Source of the DNA: Candidatus Arsenophonus triatominarum
GTDB taxonomy: Bacteria; Pseudomonadota; Gammaproteobacteria; Enterobacterales; Enterobacteriaceae
Direction of reading: 5' to 3'
Length of the DNA: 64,000 nucleotides
Assembly: GCF_001640365.1 (NCBI RefSeq)
Contig: NZ_LWMI01000014.1
Location: 186,001 to 250,000 of the forward strand
This document shows, in pieces, positions 33,086-45,457 of this stretch. The notes beneath the pieces are model-generated. The model was not told the origin of the DNA and ran no database searches. It saw only the letters and a list, made by a program, of their open reading frames with translations. The position numbers and the translations under genes are program-made. Position 1 is the stretch's first letter. The number at the start of each line of letters is the position of its first letter.

Positions 33086-33948
33086 TATGGATTACGCTCA
33101 AAGCTTGAAAAATCAGGTTGCCGTTTTTCATTGAAAGCATTTCTCCCTTCCTGACCTTCTTCGGTCATGTAAAATAACATGGTTGCATTACCGGCTAACT
33201 CTTGTAAACCGGCCTGGCCGTCACAATCCGCATTCAGCGCTGCTTTTAGACAACGTAGTGCCATTGGGCTATTTTTTAATATCTCACGACACCAGCCTAC
33301 CGTTTCACGCTCCAGTTCAGCATAAGACACAACCTGATTTACCAATCCCATCTCTAGTGCTGACCGTGCATCATATTGACGGCATAAGAACCAAATTTCG
33401 CGCGCTTTTTTTTGTCCAACGATGCGTGCCATATAGGACGCTCCCCAACCACCATCAAATGAACCAACCTTAGGCCCCGTTTGACCAAATATGGCATTGT
33501 CAGCAGCAATGGTTAAATCACACATCATATGTAATACATGCCCACCGCCAATTGCATAACCGGCAACCATAGCAACAATCGGCTTTGGGCAGGTCCTAAT
33601 TTGCCGTTGAAAATCTAAAATATTCAAGTGATGAACGCCATTATCATCTCGATAGCCACCATAATCACCACGAATTTTCTGATCACCGCCGGCACAAAAG
33701 GCTTTCTCACCCTGGCCGGTTAAAATGATGCAACCTATCGCATTATCGTAACGGGCGTCGGATAACGCCTGGATCATCTCTTTGACAGTTTGTGGCCGAA
33801 ATGCATTACGAACATGTGGACGATTGATTGTAATTTTAGCAATCCCATCTTTGGTTTTATGATAAAGAATATCTTCAAATTGGGCTGAATAATCATGCCA
33901 TTGAGCAGCAACATAAAGTTGTTCTTCATTAAGACACTGCATATTCAA
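33085..33948 (-). CDS. menB: 1,4-Dihydroxy-2-naphthoyl-CoA synthase MenB
   Basis: MenB closes the second ring of the naphthoquinone by intramolecular Claisen condensation. The crotonase fold shows the oxyanion-hole segment [15 protein letters not shown] and [32 protein letters not shown] contains the Q-T-G set associated with bicarbonate-dependent (type I) MenB. The length of 287 residues is standard. It overlaps menH by four bases and menC by one. Intact. Confidence 0.96.
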   Translation of the reverse strand: MNMQCLNEEQLYVAAQWHDYSAQFEDILYHKTKDGIAKITINRPHVRNAFRPQTVKEMIQALSDARYDNAIGCIILTGQGEKAFCAGGDQKIRGDYGGYRDDNGVHHLNILDFQRQIRTCPKPIVAMVAGYAIGGGHVLHMMCDLTIAADNAIFGQTGPKVGSFDGGWGASYMARIVGQKKAREIWFLCRQYDARSALEMGLVNQVVSYAELERETVGWCREILKNSPMALRCLKAALNADCDGQAGLQELAGNATMLFYMTEEGQEGRNAFNEKRQPDFSSFERNP

Positions 33949-34721
33949 TTCCTTCCGTCAGAAAATGTTAAAAAACGCTCCACTGCTGTAGCATAAGCAA
34001 CAGGATTACTACGATGGGCATTATGCCCAGCCCCAGGTATCCGAATAAGTGGTAACGAAAATTGTTGTGAGATAGAGCAAAATTTTTCGTCATACTCACC
34101 ACAGAGGTAGCTAAAAGGGTAGTTTCGCTGTAATAATTTATTGACTAAAAAAGGTTGTTTACCTAGTGAAGTCGTTTCCAATAAATGAGCAACATATTCA
34201 CCACGGTTATTGCCGCGTTCAGTAATTAATTGTTGCCGTTGCTCGGCAGATAAGTCATCAAAAACGGCTTGCTGATACCAGTCAGATAAGACACTATCCA
34301 TTGGCTCACATCGAAAGCGCTTTGCCCAAGACCGATCATGCTTTATACGTAGCAGGCAATCCGTTGGCTGTCTTAAACCAACATTAGCCCCCTCAACAAT
34401 CAAGGCTTTTAGTTTAGTGGGTTGAAACTGACAGGCGTAATACATAGCAATTCTGCCACCCAACGAATAGCCGATTAGATAGTAACTATCAATTTGATTA
34501 GCCCCAATAGCTTGCTCAATTAGCCGACTTACGTGAGAAAAATCGGCTAATTGAATGTGAGGTGAGCGCCCATGCCCCGGTAAGTCAATTGTGAGTGACG
34601 GACTATTAACACATTGTTCTATAATAGGTAGCCATTCACTGCCGTTGCCAAGTAGACCATGTAACCAAACTAACCATGTTCCAGCACATTTTTCATGATA
34701 TCGTCGCGTATATAGCATCAT
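33945..34721 (-). CDS. menH: SHCHC synthase MenH (alpha/beta hydrolase)
   Basis: MenH eliminates pyruvate from SEPHCHC to give SHCHC. The nucleophile elbow GYSLGGR carries Ser86, the same number as in E. coli. The early [14 protein letters not shown] oxyanion region and a late GAGHNAH with His233 complete the triad together with the Asp in CGEYDEKF. The protein has 258 residues. It overlaps menD and menB by four bases each. Confidence 0.94.
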   Translation of the reverse strand: MMLYTRRYHEKCAGTWLVWLHGLLGNGSEWLPIIEQCVNSPSLTIDLPGHGRSPHIQLADFSHVSRLIEQAIGANQIDSYYLIGYSLGGRIAMYYACQFQPTKLKALIVEGANVGLRQPTDCLLRIKHDRSWAKRFRCEPMDSVLSDWYQQAVFDDLSAEQRQQLITERGNNRGEYVAHLLETTSLGKQPFLVNKLLQRNYPFSYLCGEYDEKFCSISQQFSLPLIRIPGAGHNAHRSNPVAYATAVERFLTFSDGRN

Positions 34722-36391
34722 AATCCCGTCATCTGGTTAACAAGCTGATTGAGTGTTTTCGCACCTTCATCATCGGCTACTAACAATTCGATCATCAACG
34801 CCCTGCCGCCCTGCTGCCAATAACTGTTGATGGTATCTTTTAACTGATGCCAAGTTGATGGTGAGGAGTAAGATAGTCCAAACATAGCGGCCGCATGCTT
34901 AAATTGCAAATGATGAGGCATACAATAAAAACGTTCTCTTTCCATCTCAGGAGTAGGTAACATAGAGAATATTTGGCCACCATTATTATTCACCACAATC
35001 AACACCATGGGTGCCACGCAAGCACGTAATAAATTTAGACTATTTAAGTCATAAAGCGCCGAAATATCGCCGATAATCCCTAACGTGGATTTTGCATTGG
35101 CAGCTTGCACCCCGGCTAGCGTAGCAATCAAACCATCAATACCACTCGCTCCACGATTGCTATAGATTGGATAACTGGTCGGTAATTGGCCGAGGGCATC
35201 AATTAATCTGACAATCAAACTATTACCAACAAAAAGTTGCCCATCTGTCGGTAACAATTGTGCAAGTTGATGAGCAATAGCGGCCTCTGAAAATTGTTGT
35301 GCAAACTGTTTACTGACCGTGCTATGAACGTTATTGACAATTTCTGCCAATGCATGCGCCCAAGGCAAACAGGTAATTGGCGGATGCGCAATTAACCAGT
35401 CAGATACGGAACTAACCAACCGTCTACCACGATGATGAGTCGGATCTAAACGACCGGGAATGCTATCAATGATCCAATATTCCTCTGGCTGGCATTGTGC
35501 TTGCCATTCTAATAAACGTTTACTGGTTAAACTTGAGCCAAACTGGACGACTAACTCTACATTTTGCAGAATGTTTTTCGCCGCTGTTACGGATAACCAG
35601 AGATCAGCGCATGGTAAAGGTTGCCCAGTTTGTGATAAAACATCACTAATAACTGGCCAGCCTAGCATTTCTGCCCACTGGGCAACTTTTTCTCCCTCAT
35701 CAGGCCGCATTCTGCCCGCAATCACGAGACCTTTTTTTTGTCGCCAAACATGCCAATCAACGACTAATGCTAGCGAGCTGGATCTAGAACCTATCAACCA
35801 GGGTGTCGAAGATTGCCACCAACTAGCCAGTGAATTTTGCCAGTCAATTTGTACTGAGGTGTCACCATATAAAGGTTCAGCAAATGGGCAATTGATATGC
35901 AAAGTGCCGTGAGAAAGATTATTCATCGCATTGTCAATAGTACTCACCAACCATTGTGCATTGATAGCTTGTGTTGGGCTAGGCAATGCTAATGTTTGTG
36001 CCGGATGATCAGCAAAAATAGCCGTTTGTCGGATAGCCTGATTAGCACCGCAATCAATTAATTCAGCAGGTCTATCGGCGGTTAAAAAAATGATATTTTC
36101 ACCGGTCAAGCCGGCTTCTATTAAAGCAGGATATAAGTTAGCTACTGCGGTACCAGAAGTGACAATAACCGCCACCGGTTTGCTAATAACTTTAGCCAAG
36201 CCTAAAGCAAAATAGCCTAATCCTCGCTCATCATAGTGAGTATGGCAAATTAATTTACTATGTGCCGCAGCTGCTAATGTCAATGGCGTAGAGCGAGAAC
36301 CTGGCGCAATACATACATGACTTAAACCATGTCTGGTTAATGCTTCCAAAATGATTTCCGCCCATTGACGGTTAAAAACACTATGCGACAT
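34718..36391 (-). CDS. menD: SEPHCHC synthase MenD (ThDP enzyme)
   Basis: MenD joins isochorismate and 2-oxoglutarate, the first committed menaquinone step. It has 557 residues. The ThDP-activating Glu55 is in HYDERGLGY, with [12 protein letters not shown] before it and [17 protein letters not shown] after it. The ThDP/metal motif [15 protein letters not shown] lies near residue 440, and [13 protein letters not shown] follows. The stop overlaps menH. The gap to menF upstream is about 116 bases, so menD could have its own start of transcription. No defects. Confidence 0.96.
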   Translation of the reverse strand: MSHSVFNRQWAEIILEALTRHGLSHVCIAPGSRSTPLTLAAAAHSKLICHTHYDERGLGYFALGLAKVISKPVAVIVTSGTAVANLYPALIEAGLTGENIIFLTADRPAELIDCGANQAIRQTAIFADHPAQTLALPSPTQAINAQWLVSTIDNAMNNLSHGTLHINCPFAEPLYGDTSVQIDWQNSLASWWQSSTPWLIGSRSSSLALVVDWHVWRQKKGLVIAGRMRPDEGEKVAQWAEMLGWPVISDVLSQTGQPLPCADLWLSVTAAKNILQNVELVVQFGSSLTSKRLLEWQAQCQPEEYWIIDSIPGRLDPTHHRGRRLVSSVSDWLIAHPPITCLPWAHALAEIVNNVHSTVSKQFAQQFSEAAIAHQLAQLLPTDGQLFVGNSLIVRLIDALGQLPTSYPIYSNRGASGIDGLIATLAGVQAANAKSTLGIIGDISALYDLNSLNLLRACVAPMVLIVVNNNGGQIFSMLPTPEMERERFYCMPHHLQFKHAAAMFGLSYSSPSTWHQLKDTINSYWQQGGRALMIELLVADDEGAKTLNQLVNQMTGL

Positions 36392-36507
36392 ATATAACTC
36401 AAAGCAGAAATAAGAAATAAAATAATAGCAATTTTAAGTAAAATTACGTTATTTTCCTTATTCCAGTTCAATAAAATGACGCTAAAAAATTATTTTTGTT
36501 GTTAATA

Positions 36508-37845
36508 TCAACTTTCACAACAAAATATTTCTCTATTTAGCAATGTTTGTAAACCTGCGGCCTTATTTTCAACCTCAAGCCATTCTTGCCGCGGATCTGA
36601 ATCGTTAACAATACCGGCGCCGGCATAAAGCCGAAGATGATCATAATTGATATGTGCACAACGCAAAGAAACCACAAATTCACTTCGATTTAGTGATAAA
36701 TAACCGGCACTACCTGCGTACCAACCGCGGCAAATAGGCTCATTTTGCTGTAAAAAATGCTTGGCTATTTTCCTCGGCACACCGGCAACCGCAGCGGTTG
36801 GCTGTAAACGGTATAGACAGTCGCTATCGCTAGCATGATGTAACGTGACATGGATAAGACGACGCAAATGCTGAATTTTACGTAATAAAATAATATCAGG
36901 TGGGGAAACATCAATTTTTTCACTATTATTGTGCAATCTTTGGCAAATATCCTCCACCACCAGTAAATTTTCATGTTGATTTTTATCATCATGCATTAAC
37001 CAATCGGAATTGGTTTTTCTGACTATGGGGTCTGATGAATTAACTACTGTTCCAGCTAATGCTTCAGTGTAAAGTTGTTGAAATTTACGATAATAAAGTC
37101 GCTCAGGGGTTGATGATAAAAAGGTATGTTGAGCGTTAAAGGACATCATAAAATGATAACATTGACCATTAACCGCTTTACTTGCCGACAATAGACTTGC
37201 CGGATTTAACGGTTTGGTTAATTGAATATCCGTTTGACGGGCAATCACAACTTTATCCATAACCCCACTATTAATCAGTTCTACTGCCTGAGTGGTTAAA
37301 TCGTGCCATTGTTGATATTCAGGAAGATGTTGAATTCGCTTAATACGGCTATTAATCGGCAATATGGGTTTAACTGATTGCAATTTGGATAAAAATTGCA
37401 GGGCTTGTGGCAGATCTTGTTGATCAATAATATTGATAGCCAATATCCACTTTTCCTGACAATGACGAAACTCAATTCGTGGTAAAAACAAATAGCTATC
37501 ATCACCAACAAAATCGGCATAATATTCATTATCAGGCAGTGGCTGCCAAGCGTTCAATCCCCAGATCCGCATGGTTGGTGTTGCTGTTTGTTGCTGTAAA
37601 AATTGTTCAGCATCAGCAATGTTGCTAAAATGTTTTACCTCATCGAGTAAAACCGCTTCTTCATGACCATCGCGATGATACCAATAAAATTGAGGATAAA
37701 ATTGCTGACTGGCTAACCAATCTAAAGCAGGAAATGTAATATCAGCGGGTAAAGGGAATTCATATTGTCGCACACTTCCTGCATCGATTTGTCGTTCAGA
37801 TAAAAATTGATGAACACTTGCCATAAACTCGGTAATATTAACCAC
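36508..37845 (-). CDS. menF: Isochorismate synthase MenF
   Basis: MenF converts chorismate to isochorismate for menaquinone. The 445 residues have the chorismate-binding fold, with the general base Lys in MDKVVIARQTD, LAGTV, ENLLVVEDICQRL and the C-terminal YAGAGIVNDSDPRQEWLEVENKA. The start is GTG at 37845 with AGAGGATA upstream. A MITE lies about 120 bases upstream, and nuoN ends beyond it. In E. coli the ela genes occupy that gap. Confidence 0.94.
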   Translation of the reverse strand: MVNITEFMASVHQFLSERQIDAGSVRQYEFPLPADITFPALDWLASQQFYPQFYWYHRDGHEEAVLLDEVKHFSNIADAEQFLQQQTATPTMRIWGLNAWQPLPDNEYYADFVGDDSYLFLPRIEFRHCQEKWILAINIIDQQDLPQALQFLSKLQSVKPILPINSRIKRIQHLPEYQQWHDLTTQAVELINSGVMDKVVIARQTDIQLTKPLNPASLLSASKAVNGQCYHFMMSFNAQHTFLSSTPERLYYRKFQQLYTEALAGTVVNSSDPIVRKTNSDWLMHDDKNQHENLLVVEDICQRLHNNSEKIDVSPPDIILLRKIQHLRRLIHVTLHHASDSDCLYRLQPTAAVAGVPRKIAKHFLQQNEPICRGWYAGSAGYLSLNRSEFVVSLRCAHINYDHLRLYAGAGIVNDSDPRQEWLEVENKAAGLQTLLNREIFCCES

Positions 37846-37965
37846 TATTACTATCCTCTTGACTTACCATCCAATAAATCATTTTATCAAGCCAATTGGC
37901 TAACCTCGTATTTATTCTGCTATTTGTATCTTTAGCAAAACATTTGTTAGTTTTTTTCACTTTTA

Positions 37966-38156
37966 CACGAGTTTCGCACAGGCATATAAAATTCCAGAAA
38001 TGGCTGAAAAGCAATGGTTAATTTGCAAGTTACTAAAACGTATAAATTTGTTTAAATTACAATAAGTTGCTTTCAATTTATAAGATTTTGTCTATTTATA
38101 TATTATGCTGAATTAAACTTAAAAATAGAGCGTTTTTTATTGGTGCGAAACTCGTG
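37966..38156. repeat. 191-bp MITE, copy 3 (IS701-type ends)
   Basis: Same family as at 3314, with a 5-bp duplication TTTTA (37961-37965 and 38157-38161). It lies 120 bases upstream of menF and 15 bases beyond the nuo terminator, so it may affect menF expression. One base shorter than the other copies in a T tract. Confidence 0.92.
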
Positions 38157-38171
38157 TTTTAATAACATTGA

Positions 38172-38213
38172 GCGTAAAAAACCCAGCGATAATTAGCGCT
38201 GGGTTTTTTACGC
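38172..38213 (-). terminator. Terminator of the nuo operon
   Basis: A perfect 17-bp inverted repeat GCGTAAAAAACCCAGCG / CGCTGGGTTTTTTACGC with an 8-base loop. It lies just downstream of the nuoN stop and ends in T runs on both strands, so it can work bidirectionally. Confidence 0.92.
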
Positions 38214-38223
38214 ATACTGATAT

Positions 38224-39681
38224 TTATGCCGCCAAGGCAGCAACCGCAATCTCAAACAATGGTTGTGGCCATATTCCCAATAAAATTGTAATAACGGCAC
38301 ACAATAGCGCAAATAAAGTTGCTAAATTAACATTTAACTGTTTGTCAGATTGGTTATTTGCTACTGGCTGACGACGGCTATATAAACTGGCCATAAAACG
38401 TAAATAATAGTATAAACCCATCGCACTACCGATAATAACGGCAGCCGTTAGCCACCACAGCTCGGCATTGATAGCACTAATAATGAGATAAAATTTACCA
38501 ATAAAACCTAAAGTAATCGGTATGCCAGCTAACGACAACATCATGATAGTCAAAATAATCGCCAGAACCGGTTGGCGCCAATATAATCCCCGATAAGCAC
38601 TAATATCGTCTTTATCATCGCCACAGTAAGGACTAGATAGAATACTTACCACGCCAAAAGCCCCTAAACTAGCGAATAAATAGCCAATAAAATAGATTGA
38701 CACTGTAATTTGTGCTGCAACACTATCAGTCCGTAAAGCAATTAATGGTAGTAGCAAATATCCCATATGGGCAATAGATGAGTAGCCTAACAGACGCTTA
38801 ATACTCTGTTGCGAAATGGCCATCAAATTACCAAACAGTATAGAAGCAATGGCAATAACGCTAAGTACTAACAATAATGCCTGACTTTCTGCTAGGGGTG
38901 ATGTCATCAGTAAACGCATTAAAACCGCAAAAATAGCGATCTTGCTGGCAGTTGCCAAAAATGTCGCAGCTGGTGCAGGCGCACCTTGATAAACATCCGG
39001 CGTCCATAATTGGAATGGGACAAAAGAGAGTTTAAAACCAATACCAACCAACATCATGCCTAAACCAACCATAAGGACTGGATAGTGAATAATATGCTCA
39101 TTTAGGCTTGAACCTAATTTGGCAAAGGCTAAACTGCCTGATTCAGCATAAAGTAATGCCATACCGAATAATAAAAATGCAGAAGCGGCGGCGGATAGCA
39201 ACATATATTTAATGCTAGCTTCTAATGAACGTTTCTGAGTAAAGGCATAACCAACCAAGCCAAATAATGGCAATGAAATCAATTCAATACCAATAAATAA
39301 GGTTGCTAAATGATTAGCCATTGATAACAGGATCCCCCCCGTTACCGCAATACTTAATAATAAATAAAACTCTTCTTTATTATCCGGATACCCTGCAAGC
39401 CATCGATAGGCATAAATTGCTGTGCCAATACCGGCAATCAAAATCAGTGTGCTATAGAAAAGTGAATATTTATCGACATAGATTAATGGCGTCACTTCAA
39501 TCGGCAACCTATCTCCAATTAAAAAGCAAGACAGCAGGGCAATAATAAAACCGATTATTGTTAATGTGACATTAATTAAATGATGACGTTGCCAGGCAAT
39601 GGATAACATCACAATCACCACTAATAGCCCAACGATCAAAAGTGGTGACAATGCGATCAATTGTTCAAAAGTTATGGACAT
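38224..39681 (-). CDS. nuoN: NADH-quinone oxidoreductase subunit N
   Basis: NuoN is one of three antiporter-like proton-pumping subunits in the membrane arm of complex I. The 485 residues are almost all membrane helices (about 14). The conserved pump core has [31 protein letters not shown] and the [23 protein letters not shown] block. It is the last gene of the nuoA-N operon, 6 bases after nuoM, and is followed by a strong terminator. Intact. Confidence 0.96.
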   Translation of the reverse strand: MSITFEQLIALSPLLIVGLLVVIVMLSIAWQRHHLINVTLTIIGFIIALLSCFLIGDRLPIEVTPLIYVDKYSLFYSTLILIAGIGTAIYAYRWLAGYPDNKEEFYLLLSIAVTGGILLSMANHLATLFIGIELISLPLFGLVGYAFTQKRSLEASIKYMLLSAAASAFLLFGMALLYAESGSLAFAKLGSSLNEHIIHYPVLMVGLGMMLVGIGFKLSFVPFQLWTPDVYQGAPAPAATFLATASKIAIFAVLMRLLMTSPLAESQALLLVLSVIAIASILFGNLMAISQQSIKRLLGYSSIAHMGYLLLPLIALRTDSVAAQITVSIYFIGYLFASLGAFGVVSILSSPYCGDDKDDISAYRGLYWRQPVLAIILTIMMLSLAGIPITLGFIGKFYLIISAINAELWWLTAAVIIGSAMGLYYYLRFMASLYSRRQPVANNQSDKQLNVNLATLFALLCAVITILLGIWPQPLFEIAVAALAA

Positions 39682-39687
39682 GACGAA

Positions 39688-41214
39688 TTATGGCCTTAAT
39701 GTTGAAAATGAAATGGAATATAAACTGTGAAGTGATTCCATCACATTTTTTGAAGTATCTAACACCGGTTGCGGATAAAAACCTAATACCACTAATAACA
39801 GTGCTAATGTCAATAAAACCAACATCTCGCGACCATTTAAAGCAGGCAGTGCTTTTTCCGATTTTGCAGTACCATAATAAACTTGTTGCATCATCCAAAG
39901 TGCATAAATAGATGCAAATACCACACCGAATACCATAATAATTGTCACAAATTTAAATTGGCCAAAAGTACCAAATAGGATCATAAACTCACCGACAAAA
40001 TTTCCAGTACCCGGCATTCCTAAGGTTGCAACCGCAAAAAATAGTGATAGCGCAGGCAGCCACATAATCCGTTTCCATAATCCGCCCATCATGCGCATAT
40101 CACGTGTTCCGGTACGCTCATAAAGTTGACCACTAATAATGATCAAAGCCGCACCTGATAAGCCATTGGCTATCATCTGTAACACAGCTCCTTGGTAAGC
40201 AAGGATGGAGCCGGAGCCTGCATAAATAGCGACGGTAACAAACCCCATATGCGACAAACTACTATAAGCCACCAGACGTTTGATATCTGTCTGTTTAAAT
40301 GCTAACCATGCACCATAAAATATACTGATCACACCTAACGTCATGGCAATAGGGGTAAATTGAATCGATGCTTCAGGAAATAGCGGTAAGGTGAAACGCA
40401 ATAAACCATAAGCAGCCGTTTTCAGCATGATACCTGAAATATCAACGGAGCCGGCTGTTGGGGATTGTTCCTGCGCGTCTGCCATCCATCCATGAAAAGG
40501 TACCAAAGGCATTTTTACCGCAAAGGCAATAAAAAACCCCAGCATTAATAAATACTGTGTCAGCGCTGACATTTTTGTATTTAACAGATCGTGATAGGCA
40601 AATGACCAATGACCCGATGATTGATAATGAATCAATGCCAATGCCACAATAGCCAACAACATAATCAAGCCACTTGCTTGGGTATAAATAAAAAACTTAG
40701 TTGCAGCATTAACATGTGCACGTTCTTCTGAGCCTTTATGTCCCCAATTAGCAATTAGGAAATACATCGGGATCAACATCATTTCCCAGAAGAAAAAAAA
40801 CAAAAACAGATCCTCCGCCATGAAAATTCCCATCACGCCGGCTAAAATCCACATCAAATGGAAGTGATAAGCACCCTGATTAGGTTGATTTTCACTCCAC
40901 GAACTCAATATAGAAAAAATCCCCATAATAGCCGTTAGCACTATCATTAGTAATGATAAACCATCAATGGCTAAGGCAATATTAATACCTAATGGCATGA
41001 TCCATGGCATGAAAAAGATCGCCTGCCATTGGGATAATGCCAACGTATTAGGCAACGAATAATTTCCCTGCAACCAAAGTAATACAGAGAGGAGCAGTGT
41101 TAACCCCATCACAAGCAGTGCCAAGTAGCGTGGTGCCCATTTATTGAATCGTTCGGACAGCCAACATAAGACACCACCGATGAAGGGGAGAAGTATTAGC
41201 CAAGGTAATAGCAT
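39688..41214 (-). CDS. nuoM: NADH-quinone oxidoreductase subunit M
   Basis: NuoM is the middle antiporter-like proton-pumping subunit. It has 508 residues and about 14 membrane helices. Landmarks are FFFWEMMLIPMYFLIA with the conserved pump Glu, VKMPLVPFHGWMADAQEQSPT and DIKRLVAYSSLSHMGF with the core Lys. It lies between nuoL (19 bases) and nuoN (6 bases). The length is equal to that of E. coli NuoM within a residue. Intact. Confidence 0.96.
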   Translation of the reverse strand: MLLPWLILLPFIGGVLCWLSERFNKWAPRYLALLVMGLTLLLSVLLWLQGNYSLPNTLALSQWQAIFFMPWIMPLGINIALAIDGLSLLMIVLTAIMGIFSILSSWSENQPNQGAYHFHLMWILAGVMGIFMAEDLFLFFFFWEMMLIPMYFLIANWGHKGSEERAHVNAATKFFIYTQASGLIMLLAIVALALIHYQSSGHWSFAYHDLLNTKMSALTQYLLMLGFFIAFAVKMPLVPFHGWMADAQEQSPTAGSVDISGIMLKTAAYGLLRFTLPLFPEASIQFTPIAMTLGVISIFYGAWLAFKQTDIKRLVAYSSLSHMGFVTVAIYAGSGSILAYQGAVLQMIANGLSGAALIIISGQLYERTGTRDMRMMGGLWKRIMWLPALSLFFAVATLGMPGTGNFVGEFMILFGTFGQFKFVTIIMVFGVVFASIYALWMMQQVYYGTAKSEKALPALNGREMLVLLTLALLLVVLGFYPQPVLDTSKNVMESLHSLYSISFSTLRP

Positions 41215-41233
41215 GGCGCAAAATGTCCCTTAA

Positions 41234-43081
41234 TTAAACCAGAAGTAACAGTGCTAACATCAACACTGCCCCTAACCCCATAGAAACCAAATACCAACGG
41301 ATCTGCCCATTCTGGCTTAACGTTAAGCCTTTATTGCCCCAACGTGACATCACAGCGGGAATATTCATTAATGAATTGACAGGATCATTTGCCAATAATT
41401 GAGCAATTGCTTTAAATGGTTTTACAAAAATAAGGTTATAAAGTTGGTCAAATCCCCAAGCCTGATACCCCCAAACAGTAAAGAAACGCCCTGCTGCGCT
41501 TTTAGCAATTGATTTAACAACCTTACGTTTGCCCATATAGAAGAATACCGCCAGTGCCAACCCCAATAATGCAACAATTGCTGAAATTATTTCTAGCCTA
41601 ACTTTACCCGACTCATTGATTATTTCATTGACAGGAAATATGCCCGCTAACGGTTGAACAATCTGTGCACCAACAACCGTAGATAATACTGCTAATACCG
41701 CTAACGGCAGAGTATGACTAATACCGCCGACAGTTTGAGCTGAGGTCTGTTTTTTGCCATGGAAGACAATAAAAATCATACGGAAGGTATAAAGTGCGGT
41801 CATAAATGCGCCAACTATACCAGCCCAGAGTAAAACTGTTTCTCCTTGAAGGGCTGCTCCCCATAAGATATCGTCTTTACTATAAAAACCAGCAGTAACT
41901 AGTGGTATTGCCGCTAGCGCGCCGCCGCCGATTAAAAAACAACCATAAACAAAAGGTAACGTTTTACGTAAACCACCCATCTTGAATATATTTTGTTCAT
42001 GGTGACAGGCAACAATCACTGACCCTGCGGATAAAAAGAGTAAAGCTTTAAAGAAAGCGTGGGTCATTAAATGAAAAATAGCCGCATCCCAAGCCTGAAC
42101 ACCTAGAGCTAAAAACATATAACCTATTTGACTCATCGTCGAATAAGCCAATACGCGCTTGATATCTGTTTGTACTAAGGCCGCAAATCCAGCCAATATC
42201 AGGGTGACTGCACCAATAATAGCGACTAAGTGCAATATTTCCGCCGCCATCAAAAATAGGCTATGCGTGCGAGCGATTAAATAAACCCCGGCAGTTACCA
42301 TCGTTGCTGCATGAATAAGCGCAGATACTGGGGTTGGCCCCGCCATTGCATCGGCTAACCAGGTCTGCAAAGGTAACTGGGCAGATTTACCGACTGCACC
42401 GCCAAGGATCATTAGCGTAGCCCAATTAATCAGCGAAGAGCCTGCACTAATTTGTTGTGGTACCAGTATGCTCAATTGATGGAAATTGAGGGTGCCAAAT
42501 TGGTTATAGAGAATAAACATGCCAATGGCTAAAAATACATCACCAATCCGCGTGACAAAAAAAGCCTTCATGGCTGCTTTGCCATTTTCTGGATTGGTAT
42601 AATAAAAACCGATTAGCAAGTAACTACATAACCCGACGCCTTCCCAACCTAGGTACATTAGTATCATGTTATCAGCCAAAACTAAAACAACCATACTGGC
42701 AATAAACAAATTGGTATAAGCAAAAAAACGAGAATAACCTTCTTCACCACGCATATACCAAGAAGCGTATAGATGAATTAAAAAGCCGACGCCTGTCACA
42801 ACTGCCAACATGGTTAACGATAAACCATCAAGCACCAGTGTAATTGGAATGTTAAAGTTGCCTACTGCTATCCAGTGCCACAATGTCTGACGATAAGCAT
42901 AACCACCGTCAGTATTATTAGCGCAAAAATCAATTGCTAGCCAAAATGTTACCAGTGCTGCCAACCCTACCGAACCAACCCCGATGATAGCGGACACATT
43001 TTCCGACCAACGTCCGCGAGAGAATGCGAGCAGTAGAAATCCCAATAGTGGCAGCAGAATGGTTAAATAGAGTAAATTCAT
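41234..43081 (-). CDS. nuoL: NADH-quinone oxidoreductase subunit L
   Basis: NuoL is the distal proton-pumping subunit, with the long lateral helix that ties the membrane arm together. The 615 residues include [45 protein letters not shown] and [23 protein letters not shown] long amphipathic helix and a final membrane segment (about 595-614) follow. The ATG overlaps the nuoK stop by four bases. Intact. Confidence 0.97.
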   Translation of the reverse strand: MNLLYLTILLPLLGFLLLAFSRGRWSENVSAIIGVGSVGLAALVTFWLAIDFCANNTDGGYAYRQTLWHWIAVGNFNIPITLVLDGLSLTMLAVVTGVGFLIHLYASWYMRGEEGYSRFFAYTNLFIASMVVLVLADNMILMYLGWEGVGLCSYLLIGFYYTNPENGKAAMKAFFVTRIGDVFLAIGMFILYNQFGTLNFHQLSILVPQQISAGSSLINWATLMILGGAVGKSAQLPLQTWLADAMAGPTPVSALIHAATMVTAGVYLIARTHSLFLMAAEILHLVAIIGAVTLILAGFAALVQTDIKRVLAYSTMSQIGYMFLALGVQAWDAAIFHLMTHAFFKALLFLSAGSVIVACHHEQNIFKMGGLRKTLPFVYGCFLIGGGALAAIPLVTAGFYSKDDILWGAALQGETVLLWAGIVGAFMTALYTFRMIFIVFHGKKQTSAQTVGGISHTLPLAVLAVLSTVVGAQIVQPLAGIFPVNEIINESGKVRLEIISAIVALLGLALAVFFYMGKRKVVKSIAKSAAGRFFTVWGYQAWGFDQLYNLIFVKPFKAIAQLLANDPVNSLMNIPAVMSRWGNKGLTLSQNGQIRWYLVSMGLGAVLMLALLLLV

Positions 43082-43380
43082 CCACGCATCTCACTGACTT
43101 CATCAATATTAAGGTTCTGGCGATGACGATGAAGTTGCAATAACAACGCCAATCCTATACTTGCTTCCGCGGCAGCCAAGCTAATCGTTAGAATATACAT
43201 GACTTGACCATCAGCTTGTCCCCAATAACTACCCGCCACCACAAAAGCCAATGCGGCTGAGTTAATCATTATTTCTAATCCAATTAACATAAAGAGAAGA
43301 TTGCGCCGGATCAGCAGACAACTTAAGCCTAAAACAAATAAAATCGCCGCTAAAATTAAACCATGTTGCAGAAGGATCAT
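43078..43380 (-). CDS. nuoK: NADH-quinone oxidoreductase subunit K
   Basis: NuoK is a small three-helix subunit near the quinone end of the membrane arm. It has 100 residues. The two membrane glutamates of the proton path are visible in [14 protein letters not shown] and [15 protein letters not shown]. It overlaps nuoJ and nuoL by four bases each. Intact. Confidence 0.96.
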   Translation of the reverse strand: MILLQHGLILAAILFVLGLSCLLIRRNLLFMLIGLEIMINSAALAFVVAGSYWGQADGQVMYILTISLAAAEASIGLALLLQLHRHRQNLNIDEVSEMRG

Positions 43381-43916
43381 ACTTGTTCCTCCACATCGGA
43401 ATGACTATCAAGAGAGTTAAGCCGCTTTTCACGCCCAATATGAAATGCCACGACAAGACCCGCCAATAACAATAGAGAAATCAGTTCAACGGCTAACAGA
43501 TAAGGACCAAATAAGCTCATACCAACCTCCTTAGCACTAATCATCTGACCTTTTATCTGGCTATGTTTTATTGAAACAATGGCATAGATAATCACGCTAA
43601 GTAAAACCACTGAAAGGATAGCTGGGCCAATCCATACTTTTGGTTGTAGCCAGGCACGCTCCTGATCAACGACTGATTTACCTAAATTAAGCATCATGAC
43701 CACAAACACAAACAGCACCATAATAGCCCCTGCATAGACGATAATCTCTAAGGCACCGGCAAAATAAGAACCAACCGAGAAGAAAACGATCGATAAAGCT
43801 AACAGGGAAACGATCAGATACAACAGCGCATGTACTAGATTGGTATGTGTTATTATCCTAAGCGTCGCCCAAATAGCCACCAATCCAGCGACATAAAATG
43901 CAAATTCCATAAACAT
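43377..43916 (-). CDS. nuoJ: NADH-quinone oxidoreductase subunit J
   Basis: NuoJ is a five-helix membrane subunit next to NuoK and NuoH. It has 179 residues, with the conserved helix-3 segment [23 protein letters not shown] and early [16 protein letters not shown]. It starts 6 bases after nuoI ends and overlaps nuoK. The hydrophilic tail is of usual size. Intact. Confidence 0.95.
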   Translation of the reverse strand: MFMEFAFYVAGLVAIWATLRIITHTNLVHALLYLIVSLLALSIVFFSVGSYFAGALEIIVYAGAIMVLFVFVVMMLNLGKSVVDQERAWLQPKVWIGPAILSVVLLSVIIYAIVSIKHSQIKGQMISAKEVGMSLFGPYLLAVELISLLLLAGLVVAFHIGREKRLNSLDSHSDVEEQV

Positions 43917-43922
43917 CGCTCC

Positions 43923-44465
43923 TTATGGCAACAAATCTTTAACATTAATAGGTTTAGCTTCATTGTCCGCTTCACCTTTATCTTTACCACTAATCGCCAT
44001 ACCCGTTTTGTGATAAAAATTATAATCTGGATATTTACCTGGCCCTGAAATCAACAAATCTTGTTTTTCATAGACCAGATCTTGGCGTTTATATTCCCCC
44101 ATTTCAAAATCAGGCGTTAGTTGAATAGCGGTAGTCGGACAAGCCTCTTCACATAAACCGCAGAAAATACAACGGGAAAAATTAATCTGGAAAAATTCCG
44201 GATACCAACGGCCATCTGGCTGTTCCGCTTTTTGTAATGAAATGCAGCCAACCGGACAAACTACCGCACATAAATTACAAGCCACACAACGTTCTTTACC
44301 ATCAGGATCTCGGGTCAATACAATAAGCCCGCGATAACGAGGAGGTAAATAAACCGGCTCCTCCGGGTACATTTTCGTTTCACGTTTATGAAAAGCATGT
44401 AGCCCGATCATACAAATACTTCGTATCTGGGTGGCCAAACCAACCACTAACTCTTTTAATGTCAT
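43923..44465 (-). CDS. nuoI: NADH-quinone oxidoreductase subunit I (two 4Fe-4S clusters)
   Basis: NuoI carries clusters N6a and N6b, leading electrons to N2 in NuoB. The 180 residues have two 4Fe-4S motifs: [12 protein letters not shown] (Cys60/63/66/70) and [12 protein letters not shown] (Cys99/102/105/109). The N-terminal amphipathic helix touches NuoH. It lies between nuoH and nuoJ with short gaps. All eight cluster ligands are present. Confidence 0.97.
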   Translation of the reverse strand: MTLKELVVGLATQIRSICMIGLHAFHKRETKMYPEEPVYLPPRYRGLIVLTRDPDGKERCVACNLCAVVCPVGCISLQKAEQPDGRWYPEFFQINFSRCIFCGLCEEACPTTAIQLTPDFEMGEYKRQDLVYEKQDLLISGPGKYPDYNFYHKTGMAISGKDKGEADNEAKPINVKDLLP

Positions 44466-44482
44466 GGCTCAATCCTCCCTTA

Positions 44483-45457
44483 TTAAGCGTTGCATAGAAT
44501 AACTGCTGCGGTTGCTAACAGATTGATCAACGTCAATGGCAAACACACTTTCCAACCAAAAGCCATCACTTGATCATAACGCGGACGTGGTAATGAGGCG
44601 CGAACAAGAATAAACATCACCATGAAGAAGGCTGTTTTTAATGCAAACCAAATAAAGCCAAGTAAAAATGGGCCAAGCCAGCCGCCGAAAAATAAGGTCA
44701 CAATTAATGCAGAAACGGTGACAATACTGATATATTCGCCGACGAAAAACAGACCAAATTTCATACCAGAATATTCAATATGATAGCCATCGGCCAGTTC
44801 TTGCTCTGATTCAGGTTGATCAAATGGATGCCGGTGACAAACAGCAACACCCGCGATGACAAAGGTTAAAAAGCCGAAAAATTGTGGAATAATATTCCAT
44901 AATCCAGCTTGCGAATTGACAATATCAATTAAGTTAAAGGAGCCAGCTCGGGCAACGACCCCCATTAATGAAAGGCCGAGAAAAACTTCATAACTTAACG
45001 TTTGAGCTGAGGCGCGCATCGCGCCTAATAAAGAATATTTATTATTACTTGACCAACCTGCAAACAGTACCGAATAAACCGCTAAGCCAGCCATCATGAA
45101 AAAAAACAGCAGACCTATATTAAGATCAGCAACATACCAAGTTGCGCTAACCGGAATAATGGCAAACACCAATAACATGGAACAAAAGGCAATTACTGGT
45201 GCCAACATAAAAATGCGCTTATCTGAAAATTGTGGGATCCAATCTTCTTTAAATAACATTTTAATCATATCAGCAGCAATCTGTAATGAGCCACCCCAAC
45301 CTACCCGATTAGGTCCATAACGATTCTGGAACAGTGCCAATAAACGACGTTCGCCAAAACTCATTAAAGCGCCGCAAATAACCACCACCAGCAAAATAAC
45401 TATTGCTTGTAGAACAGCAATAATCGCTGCGGTGACATCAGCAGAAAATAGGGTCAT
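44483..45457 (-). CDS. nuoH: NADH-quinone oxidoreductase subunit H
   Basis: NuoH forms the quinone-entry cavity at the base of the peripheral arm. It has 324 residues and about eight membrane helices. Signature blocks are [40 protein letters not shown] and [20 protein letters not shown]. Its start overlaps the nuoG stop by one base. Intact. Confidence 0.97.
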   Translation of the reverse strand: MTLFSADVTAAIIAVLQAIVILLVVVICGALMSFGERRLLALFQNRYGPNRVGWGGSLQIAADMIKMLFKEDWIPQFSDKRIFMLAPVIAFCSMLLVFAIIPVSATWYVADLNIGLLFFFMMAGLAVYSVLFAGWSSNNKYSLLGAMRASAQTLSYEVFLGLSLMGVVARAGSFNLIDIVNSQAGLWNIIPQFFGFLTFVIAGVAVCHRHPFDQPESEQELADGYHIEYSGMKFGLFFVGEYISIVTVSALIVTLFFGGWLGPFLLGFIWFALKTAFFMVMFILVRASLPRPRYDQVMAFGWKVCLPLTLINLLATAAVILCNA

